Positions 49,310 through 59,217 of a stretch of DNA of 64,000 nucleotides are shown here, in pieces (within the stretch, counting starts at the first letter, position 1; every line of letters begins with the position of its first letter). The position numbers were made by a program, and so were the translations under genes. This DNA comes from Maea johnstoni (Eukaryota > Annelida > Polychaeta > Spionida > Magelonidae), in NCBI GenBank assembly GCA_963942565.1, contig OZ012689.1, forward strand, positions 25,008,968 through 25,072,967, read 5' to 3'. Below the pieces are notes generated by a model. That model saw only the letters and a program-made list of their open reading frames with translations, was not told where the DNA came from and searched no databases.

Positions 49310-49522
49310 CCCATCTTTGCTTAAGAGCCTAAGAAATAGCTGTTTGGATCTATGACACTTTTGATAATTACTTAGAAATTTAGGAGCATTTTACAAAATG
49401 ATGGTTGTTGGAAATGTTTTAATCAATATTTCTTTCCAATTTTTTTCAAAACTGCTTTTGCTAGAAAGAATTCACCAAAATTGTCAGGCTGCATTTTTCT
49501 GTTGTGAGTATTAAGGGGTCAA
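49306..49522 (-). mobile_element. MITE family B, abutting copy
   Basis: Begins with the shared TTAA at 49306-49309 (TTAACCCATCTTTGCTTAAG) and ends GTGAGTATTAAGGGGTCAA. Internal AAAATTGTCAGGCTGCATTT shows it is reversed relative to its neighbour. Confidence 0.65.
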
Positions 49523-49664
49523 GAGGAAAAAGGTACCATACTTCAGTATAAAAAGTGCAACTTCATATCTACTAGCCTATTTATAGATAGATTTATATAT
49601 ATAGATAACCAGGATACTTGCAGGATAAGATAACCTTGCTAGAACAGCTGATGCCGTCATCATC

Positions 49665-50250
49665 TTCCTCCGTCCAGCCCTGCCCCCCTCCGTCCAGCCC
49701 TGCTCACACACCTGATGTAGGTTCTGAGAAGCATGTGGGCTGGCCGCCAGCAGCCTGTTGAGGTGTCGTCCTGCCACATCAAAGACCCTTCCTCCCTACC
49801 CCCCTCCGTCCAGCCCTCCTTGCACACCTGATGTAGGTTCTGAGAAGCATGTGGGCTGGCCGCCTGCAGCCTGTTGAGGTGTCGTCCTGCCACATCAGAG
49901 CACCTTCCTCCCTGCCCCCTCCGTCCAGCCCTGCTCACACACCTGATGTAGGTTCTGAGAAGCACGTGGGCTGGCCGCCAGCAGCCTGTTGAGGTGTCGT
50001 CCTGCCACATCAAAGACCCTTCCTCCCTGCCCCCTCCGTCCAGCCCTGCTCACACACCTGATGTAGGTTCTGAGAAGCATGTGGGCTGGCCACCAGCAGC
50101 CTGTTGAGGTGTCGTCCTGCCACATCAAAGACCCTTCCTCCCTGCCCCCTCCGTCCAGCCCTACTCACACACCTGATGTAGGTTCTGAGAAACACGTGGA
50201 CTGGCCGCCAGCAGTCTGTTGAGGTGTCGTCCTGCCACATCAAACATCAA
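49665..50250. repeat. Minisatellite of 115-116 bp, five units
   Basis: The CTGATGTAGGTTCTGAGAAG block recurs at 49712, 49828, 49943, 50058 and 50173. Each unit also has GTGGGCTGGCCGCCAGCAGC, TTGAGGTGTCGTCCTGCCAC and a pyrimidine-rich CCTCCCTGCCCCCTCCGTCC spacer. Overlapping minus-strand frames are repeat artefacts. Confidence 0.95.
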
Positions 50251-50387
50251 AGCTGTATACGAAGTATGCGGCCAAGTCATGTTAACTAGACGTCGCACCT
50301 TTAATCAAAGTCCCAGCCTCCCAGGTGTGTTGCCTACCTGTGCTCCTTGACTGATACCTCACACACCTGCTGACGATGCCTGTTAGC

Positions 50388-50603
50388 TTAAACCCTTTCA
50401 TGATCTCAGCACACGGGCGATCTGACAACTTGATGACTATCTCAACAATTAAGGCAGAACAGCATAAATATTTGAAGGAGAAATGTTTCTAAGAAGGAGA
50501 GTCACAACTTTCGTTGAAATATTTTCTTGTTAGCAGCATTTTCTTTGAGATATTTGCTGATGTGTCAGTTCAGGCGTCGTTGCTTGGAGCTTGAGTTGGT
50601 TAA
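50388..50603 (+). mobile_element. MITE family B
   Basis: TTAAACCCTTTCATGATCTC at the left, GCTTGAGTTGGTTAA at the right, with ATATTTGAAGGAGAAATGTT inside. Confidence 0.6.
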
Positions 50604-51501
50604 CTTCCTGTGATCAATGTTGTATTGATCACTGGCAGCCAGGGAGGGAGAGCTCGGGGCTGCCTGCTGCGGTGGCCGTGAGACATCAGCGTGGCAAGGT
50701 GTGAGACCGAGGAGGGAAAGGGCCTCTGGCAAACAGCAGCAGCAGCGGAGAATAGAGCAGCAAGAGAAGGAAAAGATCAGTCGCTGCATCCTAGAGCAGT
50801 CGGCACCGGCAGCTTGCACGACACTCATCACTTCCTTAAACCATTCACGCCTGAGTTGAGGTTCTTAGATATTTATAAAAATAAATAGGGAAACATACAC
50901 TTATCTTCAAGATTTATAAAGGAGAGCTTGTGGTCCATAAGTTCTGATGAAAATTTTTCCTCAAATATGCTTTAGACAAAAGGGTTATCATCAAGTCCTC
51001 AGCCTTTTGGCTGCCATTAGGAAATTAGGAAATGCATTTAAAGGTAAATGGAAAAGAACTAGATAGTGTTTTACACTCCTCTGCCACAGTGTGTGTGTGT
51101 GTGTGTGGCTCAGAGCTAAGGAAATGACGAGATGATCAGTAAATGTTGTGTACAGCAGCCTTGAGCAACAGCATTTAACAGCTCAGCTGCTCACAAGGTA
51201 ATGCTTGTCTCTTGCAGTCTCCTGTAGCTCTTCCAATATGCCACTTAACCACACACCCCCTCCCAGTCTCACTTTCATACACTCTCTGTAGGGCTGTATT
51301 TGTAGTGATGAAAAGCTACTCCAGTCACTGGGTCTGTGTACTGCAGCCGTGAGGTAACAGCATTCATCTCCCAACTGCTCTGAAGGCCATGAAGGCAGTG
51401 CCTGTCTCTCCTAGCCTCCCACTAACCCTCCCAATGAGCCACTTTACCCTCCCCCTCTATTTGTACTCAGGAAAGAAAAGCCCATAGGTTTCTATCTGGT
51501 A
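50604..51501. other. Non-coding stretch
   Basis: A decayed family B-like start (TTAAACCATTCACGCCTGAG) lies near 50836. A (GT)n run of about 20 bases is at 51090-51108. A segment beginning TGTACAGCAGCC...AACAGCATT is loosely repeated at 51150 and 51337. Confidence 0.4.
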
Positions 51502-51704
51502 TTAACCCTCCTGCTGCTGGTGTCTAATTTGGCCAATATGAAATGATTCAAAATACCTGAAAAAAATGACTGATGCCCTGGCACATGGATACTCATCTGA
51601 GAGTACTCGGCGAGAGTTATCCAATGAATATCAACATGACGGTTTTCAAAAATATGTGATTCATTGTTCTTTTGATGAAAGTAGCCTTTGCATTGGAAGG
51701 GTTG
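51502..51704 (+). mobile_element. MITE family A
   Basis: TTAACCCTCCTGCTGCTGGTG at the left, GCATTGGAAGGGTTGA at the right. Confidence 0.85.
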
Positions 51705-52034
51705 ACCCATTCACTGACTGGCCAACAATGTGGTTTAAAGGTATACAAACTTACCATAGGGCCTACATACTCTTTTATAGACACTTACTATACGACCTGC
51801 TTCATTTGTAGTCAGGAAAAGCTCTATAGGTGGCTGTTACTAACGCATCCATTACAATATCAGTCATGTGGTTTGAAAGTAGATTTTCTGCCTACGTCCT
51901 CAGGTGATGCACCTCCATAGACTCGACTAGTGGAGGTGGTTCAAACACCTTTGCTGCAGGTTAGCCTCCTCTGGGAGCCAACATCTCATGCAAATAAAAC
52001 AGCTTATCATATAGCTCTAACACCTGGACACCTT
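51705..52034. other. Non-coding stretch
   Basis: Nothing recognised. Confidence 0.4.
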
Positions 52035-52875
52035 TTACTGGTGAAACTCCCAGTACAGGCCAAACGCCTTAAAGGTGAAACACCACATACAGGTGAAATT
52101 CCTCATACAGGTGAAATTCCTCATACAGGTGGGACACATGTATGTAAAACACCTCATACAGGTAAAATGCCTCATACAGGTGAAACACCTCATACAGGAG
52201 AAATTCCTCATACAGGTGAAACACCTCATACAGGAGAAATTCCTCATACAGGTGGAACACATGTATGTAAAACACCTCATACAGGAGAAATATTTCATAC
52301 AGGTGAAATACCTTTTACAGGTTAAATATCTTATACAGAGTAAATACCTCATTCATGTGAAATACCTTCTACAGGAGAAATACCTCCTACAGTGAAATAC
52401 CTCCTACAGGTAAAAAACCTCCTACAGGTGAAACACTTCATACAGTTGAAATACCTCATAGAGGTAAAACACCTCATACAGGTGGAACACATGTATGTAA
52501 AACACCTCATACAGGTAAAATGGTTTATTCAGGTGAAACACCTCATACAGGTGAAACACTCCATACAGTTGAAATACCTCCTACAGGAGAAATACCGCTT
52601 ACAGGAGAAATGCTTTATACAGGTGAAACACTTTGTACATGAGAAAGACCTCATGCAGGTGAAACACTTCATACAGGAGAAATACCTCAAACTGGTGAAA
52701 CAATTCATACAGGTGAAATACCTCATACAGGTGTAACACTTCATGCAGGAGAAATACCTCATATGGGGAAAATACCTCATATAGGTGGAGCACCTCATAC
52801 AGGTGAAAAAACCTCATACAGGTGAAACACCTCCTACCGATGAAATACCTCATACCTCATTCAGGCGAAACACTA
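52035..52875. repeat. 18-bp minisatellite, roughly 45 units
   Basis: Units vary around CCTCATACAGGTGAAACA. A longer module with GGTGGAACACATGTATGTAA recurs near 52130, 52250 and 52482, showing block duplication on top of the 18-bp period. Divergence rises toward both ends. Because 18 is a multiple of three, open frames (for example HTGEIP repeats) run through. Confidence 0.95.
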
Positions 52876-53137
52876 AACACTATTCAGGTAAACACTCCTA
52901 TTAAAGTTTCCTACAATTATTACCTCATGAAATTTGTGTTAGTATGGTGTAAAGTGGTGATAATGGTCTATCAATCAGGTCATTTCTTGCTGTACTTACA
53001 ATGGAGGTTTTTCAGAGTTAACTTGGTAAAAGAAAAGCATATGGCTGGTGCTGGAAGATGGAGAAAATGAGCACTCCATGCTTTCATAAGATTGGGATAA
53101 GAAACAGTTCACTTTCATTCGTCCTGATTTTCTTAGA
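52876..53137. other. Non-coding stretch
   Basis: Nothing recognised. Confidence 0.4.
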
Positions 53138-53400
53138 CTGGAAATACAGGGCTAAGCTGTCTACGCTTCTATTACAGGGACTGGCAGTTCCTGAATGAGG
53201 TTTACATCCGGAAAAGATGGCTGAGTAATCGTCTAGGAGATCTCTATCGGCTCCTCGCTACGAGTGTTGATATTTGGCAGCTTAGTCAAGTAATACCCCA
53301 GGAGACGGGCAATATGATTGGTTGCTGGAGATCGATATTCCCGTCTCAATGGCTTGCAGATATCGCTGAGTGAGCAAGCAAATAAAGTGGATAGTACACT
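53138..53400 (+). other. GC-balanced block: weak exon or regulatory candidate
   Basis: An ATG-less frame stays open for about 78 codons to near 53372, containing residues such as FYYRDWQFLNEVYIRKRW. A pyrimidine tract and TTACAG acceptor-like site end at 53176, inside it. No convincing donor follows and no family is recognised. CCAAT-type (GATTGG) and GATATC words make a regulatory reading equally possible. Confidence 0.15.
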
Positions 53401-54585
53401 CATTCTCATCAGGGGAGGGATGTGCCCACTTGAGATTCATAGCAGACGAGACGCGGGAAAGTCTAATAAAAAGCTACAAATAGAATGCTAGGATATCTAA
53501 GAAAAAACTGCTACATCTGATAAGGATTCATAGCTGATGATCCTTAGGATATTCAATTATAAAGACTAATACTTGCCATGACATTAGGTAGTCTGAGGTA
53601 CCTTTGAAAAGGATTTTGTAGCTAAGGGCTCTTTAGAAAGTCAGTGATTAAAAACTTAGGAATGGCAGGATATTCTAGGACTTCTGAGCTACATTTCAAA
53701 TGGAATTTGTAGCTAAGGATTTTCAGTAAATGGAGCAAAATTATCCTAGGAAATGATAGCAACATTCGCTTTGTTTGAGGAATAAGAATAGACTATTTGA
53801 TTGGATGTACATGTTCTTCTTTCATACATGATAACACCAAAGACTGCTGTCACAAACACTGGATTGGCAAACAATCACAATTGCTTACTGTTCCAATTTA
53901 GTATAGAAACTTATGCTCTAAATGCCTTCCTTCTTTGCTTTGAAGTTTAAGTAAGACTGTCACTGAACCAGCAAAAAGTGAGGCCAACATGCTTTGAATA
54001 ACAAGTTGAGGGGGGCGGGGCTGTCTTTGATATTGGTATTGAGAGATAGAATTTAGATTTATCATCTCGTCCGACGCTGCAGACCGCATGTATTTGTAAG
54101 GAGATGGAAATAACATCCCATGCGAGCCATAAGACTGCCTGGAGATTTGTTCCATTATGAGTTTGATGAAATGCACAGCGATTGCACAAATAAGCAGAGA
54201 CGTCTCCGTGGACCAAGATGTAGAAACACTCCTCCAACTCGCTCGAAATCAGCACTCAGGAGGCTGAAACTTCACAAGAAATGGGTGGCTCTTTGATGTA
54301 ACCCACGGAGAATACAAAAGCAAATGAAAAGAAAACCCCATTTCATTAACTTTCACGAGTGTGTTTAAGGCTTTTGATATTTGGAATTTCTCAAGGGGGG
54401 CGACGAGTGTTTCCTATGTAGGATCCATACTTACAGTGCCAACGTTTAATTCCTACACTAAATGCCTGGGCAGCCCGGGCATAATACACAACCGAATGCC
54501 CGATTGCCACCTAGTTTCCGGGGCATGGATGACCTTATGACTTAACTTAACTTTGACTCGCAAGCTACATCTTACCCATGGATGT
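53401..54585. other. Non-coding stretch
   Basis: 53401-53900 is AT-rich. 54030-54260 is somewhat GC-richer, with overlapping minus-strand frames of 92-102 codons but no domain. Nothing can be supported. Confidence 0.35.
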
Positions 54586-54799
54586 TTAACCCTTCCAATG
54601 CTTAGGCTACTTTCATCCAAAGCACAAGAATGCAAAGTTTTTTGAAAACCATCTAAACCCTGTCATCTTGGTATTCATTGGATAGCTCTCGCTGAGCACT
54701 CTAATGTGGGTACCCATGTTCCAAGGTTTCAGTCATTTTTTAAGGTTTTTGCATGATTTTGTATTGGCCAAATTAGCCAACCAGCAGCATAAGGGTTAA
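54586..54799 (-). mobile_element. MITE family A
   Basis: TTAACCCTTCCAATGCTTAGG on its left, CAGCAGCATAAGGGTTAA on its right, TTAA at both ends. Confidence 0.9.
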
Positions 54800-55243
54800 A
54801 CAACCAGGCTCAGGCAGGCGTCCAGTCAACTGGTGCAGGAATAAAGTTTCTGTTCTGTAGTTGGTGTTGCCATCTCATGCCATGTCCTGAGTTGTTGGTT
54901 GCCTAATCCTTACTCACAGGAATCAGGGGGAAATGACAGCAAGGAAGATACTAATTTTGTAGGTGCCAATATGATACCTGGGACAGTATTTTCCTGGATA
55001 CAGCAAAGTCTGTGTTATTTCTCTACCTGTGTTTGATTATGAAGAAGGTGAGACTGACCCTTCTTTTAAAAAATTGTTTGTGCTGCCACCTATGATTGTG
55101 CCCTCTCGTGTTTCAGGCCTGTCTGAGGTCTATGATTGGCTGTAATTGGCTGTGTGGGGTAATGGATGGGGGCCAAGCCCTAACAGTTTACAGTCAGGTT
55201 TATGATTACAGATTGGCTCTGGAGAGTAATATCTCAGCAGCCC
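54800..55243. other. Non-coding stretch
   Basis: Nothing recognised. Confidence 0.4.
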
Positions 55244-55323
55244 TTAACCCTTATCCTGCTGTGAAACCTATAAGCACTACTGCACACCACGACAATTGTT
55301 GTGGTTAGCAGGATAAGGGTTAA
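55244..55323. mobile_element. 80-bp mini-MITE with perfect ends
   Basis: TTAACCCTTATCCTGCT at the left and its exact complement AGCAGGATAAGGGTTAA at the right, around about 46 bp. It is bounded by TTAA and shares the right TTAA with the next element. Its ends resemble family A but the interior does not. Confidence 0.85.
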
Positions 55324-55536
55324 CCCTTATGCTGCTGGTGGCTGATTTGGCCAATACGAAATAATGAAAAAAAAAACTAAAAAATGAATGAAACCTTGGC
55401 AAATGGGTACTCATCTGAGAGTACTCAGCGAGAGCTTTTCAATGAATACCAACACGACAGGGTTTGGATGGTTTTCAAAAAGTTTTTTGCATTTTTAGTC
55501 CATGGACGAAAGTAGCCTCAGCATGGAAAGGGTTAA
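55320..55536 (+). mobile_element. MITE family A, abutting the mini-MITE
   Basis: TTAACCCTTATGCTGCTGGTG from the shared TTAA, ending GCATGGAAAGGGTTAA. All family landmarks are present. Confidence 0.9.
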
Positions 55537-55618
55537 TTTCCAGTGGAGGTGCTCTTTGGGCACTTGATGAATCCACACTGGAGAGGGTGATAAAAACCGA
55601 TAATGCACACCTGTATAC

Positions 55619-56066
55619 TTAACCCTTTGAAGCTGAAAGCAACCAAAATCAGAGTTTTTTCGAAATCTTAATTTAACCCTTATGCTGCTGGTGCTTAATG
55701 TGGCCAATAAAAATGATGCAAAAAACCTGAAAAATGACTGAAACCCTGGCAAATGGGTACTCATCTGAAAGTACTTAGTGAGAGCTTTTCAATGAATACC
55801 GACATGACAGGGTTAAGATGGTTTTCAAAAATCTTTGCATCCTTGTGTTAGGACGAAATTAGTTTCAGCACTGGAAGGGTTAAAAGGTGAATGCAAATTT
55901 GAATAAATATTTGAAATAGAAATGATTATCAGAACACTGCTAACAAATCTCCTTCATATATTTTGTAGAATAATTCTCAATTCTTAATCAGTTATTGTCA
56001 AAAATATTATAGATCCTCACAACAATTTCTTAAGAAACTCCTTGGCTACTCTCACAAATGTGTTAA
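55619..56066 (+). mobile_element. MITE family B, interrupted by a family A copy
   Basis: TTAACCCTTTGAAGCTGAAAG at the left and CTCACAAATGTGTTAA at the right. A family A copy sits at 55673-55883 at an internal TTAA. On either side the family B sequence continues (TCGAAATCTTAAT, then AAGGTGAATGC and AAATAGAAATGATTATCAG). The host copy would be about 237 bp, in line with the family. Confidence 0.7.
55673..55883 (+). mobile_element. MITE family A nested in family B
   Basis: TTAACCCTTATGCTGCTGGTG to GCACTGGAAGGGTTAA, with TTAA on both sides. It inserted after the family B copy around it. Confidence 0.9.
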
Positions 56067-56302
56067 CCTTGTAGCACCAATAAGGTAGCGATGTCTTTCT
56101 GATAAAATAATCATTTGTAAAAATGTCTGATGATATCTACCTAAAGAAAGCAGCATTGCAGAAATATTTGGTTGAAAGGCTTCACATGAAAACAAATACA
56201 AACTTCCATTCAAATAATCTCATTTGCAATAGAACATAAGCAAGTTTTGTGTTTGTGAAACATTGGCAAATGCGTCATAGCATTGAGGTAGCAATTGGTT
56301 AA
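56063..56302. mobile_element. TTAA-target element, family D
   Basis: Shares the TTAA at 56063-56066 with the preceding family B copy. Left end TTAACCTTGTAGCACC; right end read on the other strand TTAACCAATTGCTACC. Its interior is unlike A or B. Confidence 0.5.
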
Positions 56303-56678
56303 GCATACTCAAGACTTCGCATCTATATAGATTGGAATTTTGTTAAATGGAGCACTCACAGAAAATGAATAAGTTCTCCATGTATACAGGTGCTTATTAT
56401 ACAGAGGTGCTTAATCTGTTATGTTCCACTACTCCAAGAAAGTATGTTTCCAAGATGCTTGTTTATTCTCTAGCGCACCCTGTGAGGAAAACTACAAAGA
56501 CAGCTTTGTCATGTTTGATATCCTCGTGTATCTCTCGGCCGCGGCGGCGTAGTTGGCCTGGAATTAGATAGTTAATTAAGGAAAGGTCAGGCCATCTCTG
56601 GGGCCCGGCAAGATGGCCGATTACCCAGATTAGCCATCAATCTTAACCTGATTCTTTGCTCTTATAGGAACGGCATTC
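56303..56678. other. Non-coding stretch
   Basis: A CTCGGCCGCGGCGGCG patch lies near 56533; nothing else recognised. Confidence 0.4.
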
Positions 56679-56901
56679 TTAACCCATTTACACTTATGAT
56701 TTGTCAGAGAAGTATCGTCTGCTCCTCTCATACTTTTGAAAATAACTTTGGAATAAAACAAATGTTCACTAAGTATTTGATGAAAAATTGCTGTTTGGTT
56801 AACATTTCTCCTTCAAATGATTTCCAGAAAACGCCTTTTTAAGTAAAATATTTCGGAAATAGTCAGGCATGTTTTGGCCGCTCTGAGTGCAAATTGGTTA
56901 A
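56679..56901 (-). mobile_element. MITE family B
   Basis: TTAACCCATTTACACTTATG on its left, CTCTGAGTGCAAATTGGTTAA on its right, with AACATTTCTCCTTCAAATGA inside, the reverse of the family core. Confidence 0.72.
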
Positions 56902-57321
56902 CCTAAGATGAATTATAGTCTTAGCATTTCCTGAATGAATTAATGTGGGCATGTACAGTAAATGTTATAGTTTAATTAAAGCCCTATTTTGCTATTTAAT
57001 TTTCATTCCTTTTTAAGAATTAATTATTTAGTATTTTTGTCAGAGTGTGGGAATTTATTGAAGGGCATTTCTGGGTTAAGTCTGATTGCTCTTTATAAAA
57101 TGTCAGTTGGATAAAGGTTTTGAAATAATAGATCTCAGTCATCTGATTTGTTCTATTTCTGAGAAATTTTCATTGGCTTCAGATAGTTATGAATTAATGT
57201 TTTCCCCCAAATTATTATATGATTATCTTATATACAAAATAGAATGTTCAATGGGAATGTAGGCACAAATGGAATAAAACTGTAAAAGCTCAATTACACA
57301 TTCATGCCTGTAGTGGTCTGA
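56902..57321. other. Non-coding stretch
   Basis: AT-rich. Its last 30 bases (ACATTCATGCCTGTAGTGG) look like the start of a family B MITE that continues after the inserted (AAT)n/SINE-like segment, where ATATTTCAAGGGAAATGTCA is seen near 57486. Confidence 0.35.
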
Positions 57322-57322
57322 A

Positions 57323-57355
<33 letters not shown>

Positions 57356-57440
57356 CTTTATTTAAAGAGGGTAACTCAGTCCAATGGTAAGGATCTTCCC
57401 TGAGGCCCCCTGGCATGTTTATATTAGTAGCAAAAATGCC
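57322..57440 (-). mobile_element. (ATT)n-tailed SINE/LINE 3' end
   Basis: On the minus strand, GAGTTACCCTCTTTAAATAA runs into AGATT and then (ATT)n covering 57322-57355. A terminal AAATAAAGATT followed by a short tandem tail is a common non-LTR retroelement 3' end. It seems to sit inside a decayed family B MITE. The 5' limit is a guess. Confidence 0.45.
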
Positions 57441-57864
57441 TGGTTCTTAAGGTAAATCCTCTTTCACAAACCATTTTCTGGAAAATATTTCAAGGGAAAT
57501 GTCATTCAAAACACAACCAATCAATTATATCATAGACCATGTTAAAGTGGTAACTGTAATGTAATAATAGAAGAGCACATTAAGGCATAGTGGCTTAAGA
57601 CTAGCATCGTTGATGTTCCCCTGCTCCTGTTCTACCTCGACGGAACAGCAAGTTGATGGAATCCTGATCGCGGTTTCACGCCTACATTTCCTTCTCCTGG
57701 GGCCTATAAAACAGCACTAGAGCTTCATCATCAAAACTGATCACCTCTTTCTCGCTCACACTCAGGCAGTTATAGTGCATATTATATTGATGGTGCTTAA
57801 GATGCAGCAGTGTTGTTATAATATACAGTGAAATCTGCCCATGTGACCACCACACAGTGTTTAT
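57441..57864. other. Non-coding stretch
   Basis: Includes the right part of a decayed family B MITE near 57441-57540. Otherwise nothing recognised. Confidence 0.35.
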
Positions 57865-58076
57865 TTAACACTTGTGCTGCTGGTGGCTTGTTCAGCCAAT
57901 ACAAAATGACGAAAAAACAAACAGAAATTATTGAATACTTGGCACATGGGTACTCATCTGAAAGAACTCAGTTTTATCTATCCAATGAATACCAACATGA
58001 CAGGGTTTAGATGTTTTTCTAAAATCTATGAATCCTTGTGCCTTGGTCGAGAGCAGCATTAGCATTGGAAAGGTTA
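57865..58076 (+). mobile_element. MITE family A, diverged
   Basis: TTAACACTTGTGCTGCTGGTG at the left, GCATTGGAAAGGTTAT at the right. Confidence 0.82.
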
Positions 58077-58100
58077 TACATGGCAGGTGGACCTGTCTAC

Positions 58101-58345
58101 ATTGAACATTTGTGGGAGTTCCACACTCTTTTGAACACATGTATACAATGAACATCTGTCAAATTTGAACAGTTTCATTCAAACATCTTCATTAGTTGAA
58201 CATCAGTTGGAAATCAATACTTTTGTTTGAACATTTTACATCATTGAACTTCTGTCAGAGTTGAACACTTTCATTTAAACACTTCCCTACATTGAACCTT
58301 TTTATGAGTCAAACACTTCAATCTTCTGCAACAAACTTCATCTAT
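58101..58345. repeat. Imperfect 48-bp tandem repeat, about five units
   Basis: Diverged units starting at TTGAACAT(C/T)(T/A)GT, each followed by a second TTGAACA or TCAAACA word and an ATTGAAC or ATTAGTTGAAC junction. Confidence 0.7.
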
Positions 58346-58589
58346 TAAACAGATGCTTAGCTTATCCATGAGTGTTCAGTTTTAGCTGGTTGTACTGTAC
58401 ATAGTGAGCATGAGGATGGTTGTTATGATATTGCTCTAAGCATCAATATATTAAGTCAATAGCCTCCTATGTGACATGAAGTGTCTTGGTTCCTCATATC
58501 TGGGTGTCAGGCAGATGCTTGGACTTGAGTTATGATTACCAGCTGACCAGATTTTAACCCTTTCATGTCCCCCCAGGCCCCAGATAAAT

Positions 58590-58772
58590 ATATATATATA
58601 TACAGGTGAACTTGGATATGACGGACCACTGTACGACGGATTTTTGCATATGGCGGACGATATGCTTGGTCCCAGTCCGGTGCATATCAAGTATTTGTCA
58701 TATGTATATGACGGATTTTGCATGACGGACCAATTTTCCTGGTCCCATTGAGTCCGTCATATCCAAGTTCAC

Positions 58773-58846
<74 letters not shown>
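58590..58846. repeat. (TA)n microsatellite split by a TA MITE
   Basis: A short TA run at 58590-58600 and a longer one at 58776-58846 flank the palindromic TA MITE. Together they form one microsatellite entered by a TA-target element. Confidence 0.92.
58601..58777 (-). mobile_element. Palindromic TA MITE, copy 4
   Basis: TACAGGTGAACTTGGATATG at the left and TCCAAGTTCACCTGTA at the right. It is the copy nearest consensus. It is inserted in a (TA)n tract, where the target TA cannot be distinguished from the repeat. Confidence 0.9.
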
Positions 58847-58849
<3 letters not shown>

Positions 58850-58854
58850 TTATG

Positions 58855-59217
58855 ATATACATTACCTGTTCATATCATGAAGCTTGCTTCGCCAATCGCT
58901 CCCTGACAATCGCCAAAAGTTTTAATTCCCCGTGATGTCCGTAGATGGCGCCTCCGCATGGCCTCCAATCACGTGACGTCGCCATCTTGTTTAACCCTCT
59001 TGCGATTGTCAGCGCTCCCGATAGCACGCATGTGATCGTGGTCCCGGTTTTCCTGCCGTTTTTCTCCGTTTTCGTGCCGCATCAAGCATTTACGCCGCAA
59101 TTATTAGGATTTGAGTATCTTAAGCAGTCTAGGGGTATACTTTGTACCCCTTCTATTTGTCTTATTTCCGATTTATTATCGTTTTTGTGTCTCTTGTTTA
59201 CACTTGTGTAATCCAAG
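58855..59217 (+). promoter_or_regulatory. 5' non-coding region of the DIRS-like element
   Basis: Lies between the (TA)n tract and the first ORF. It contains CAATCACGTGACGTCGCC near 58968, combining E-box (CACGTG) and CRE-like (TGACGTC) words, and GACAATCGCC/GCGATTGTC inverted words near 58906 and 59001. It probably holds the left terminal repeat and promoter, by analogy with other DIRS elements. Confidence 0.45.

Noticed and set aside
49577-50243. Overlapping minus-strand frames with repeated peptides
   Set aside because: They read through a 115-bp minisatellite; successive frames shift between units.
52035-52395. HTGEIP/HTGETP repeats resembling the TGEKP linker of C2H2 zinc fingers
   Set aside because: The period is six residues with no finger core between linkers; it is an 18-bp minisatellite whose length is a multiple of three.
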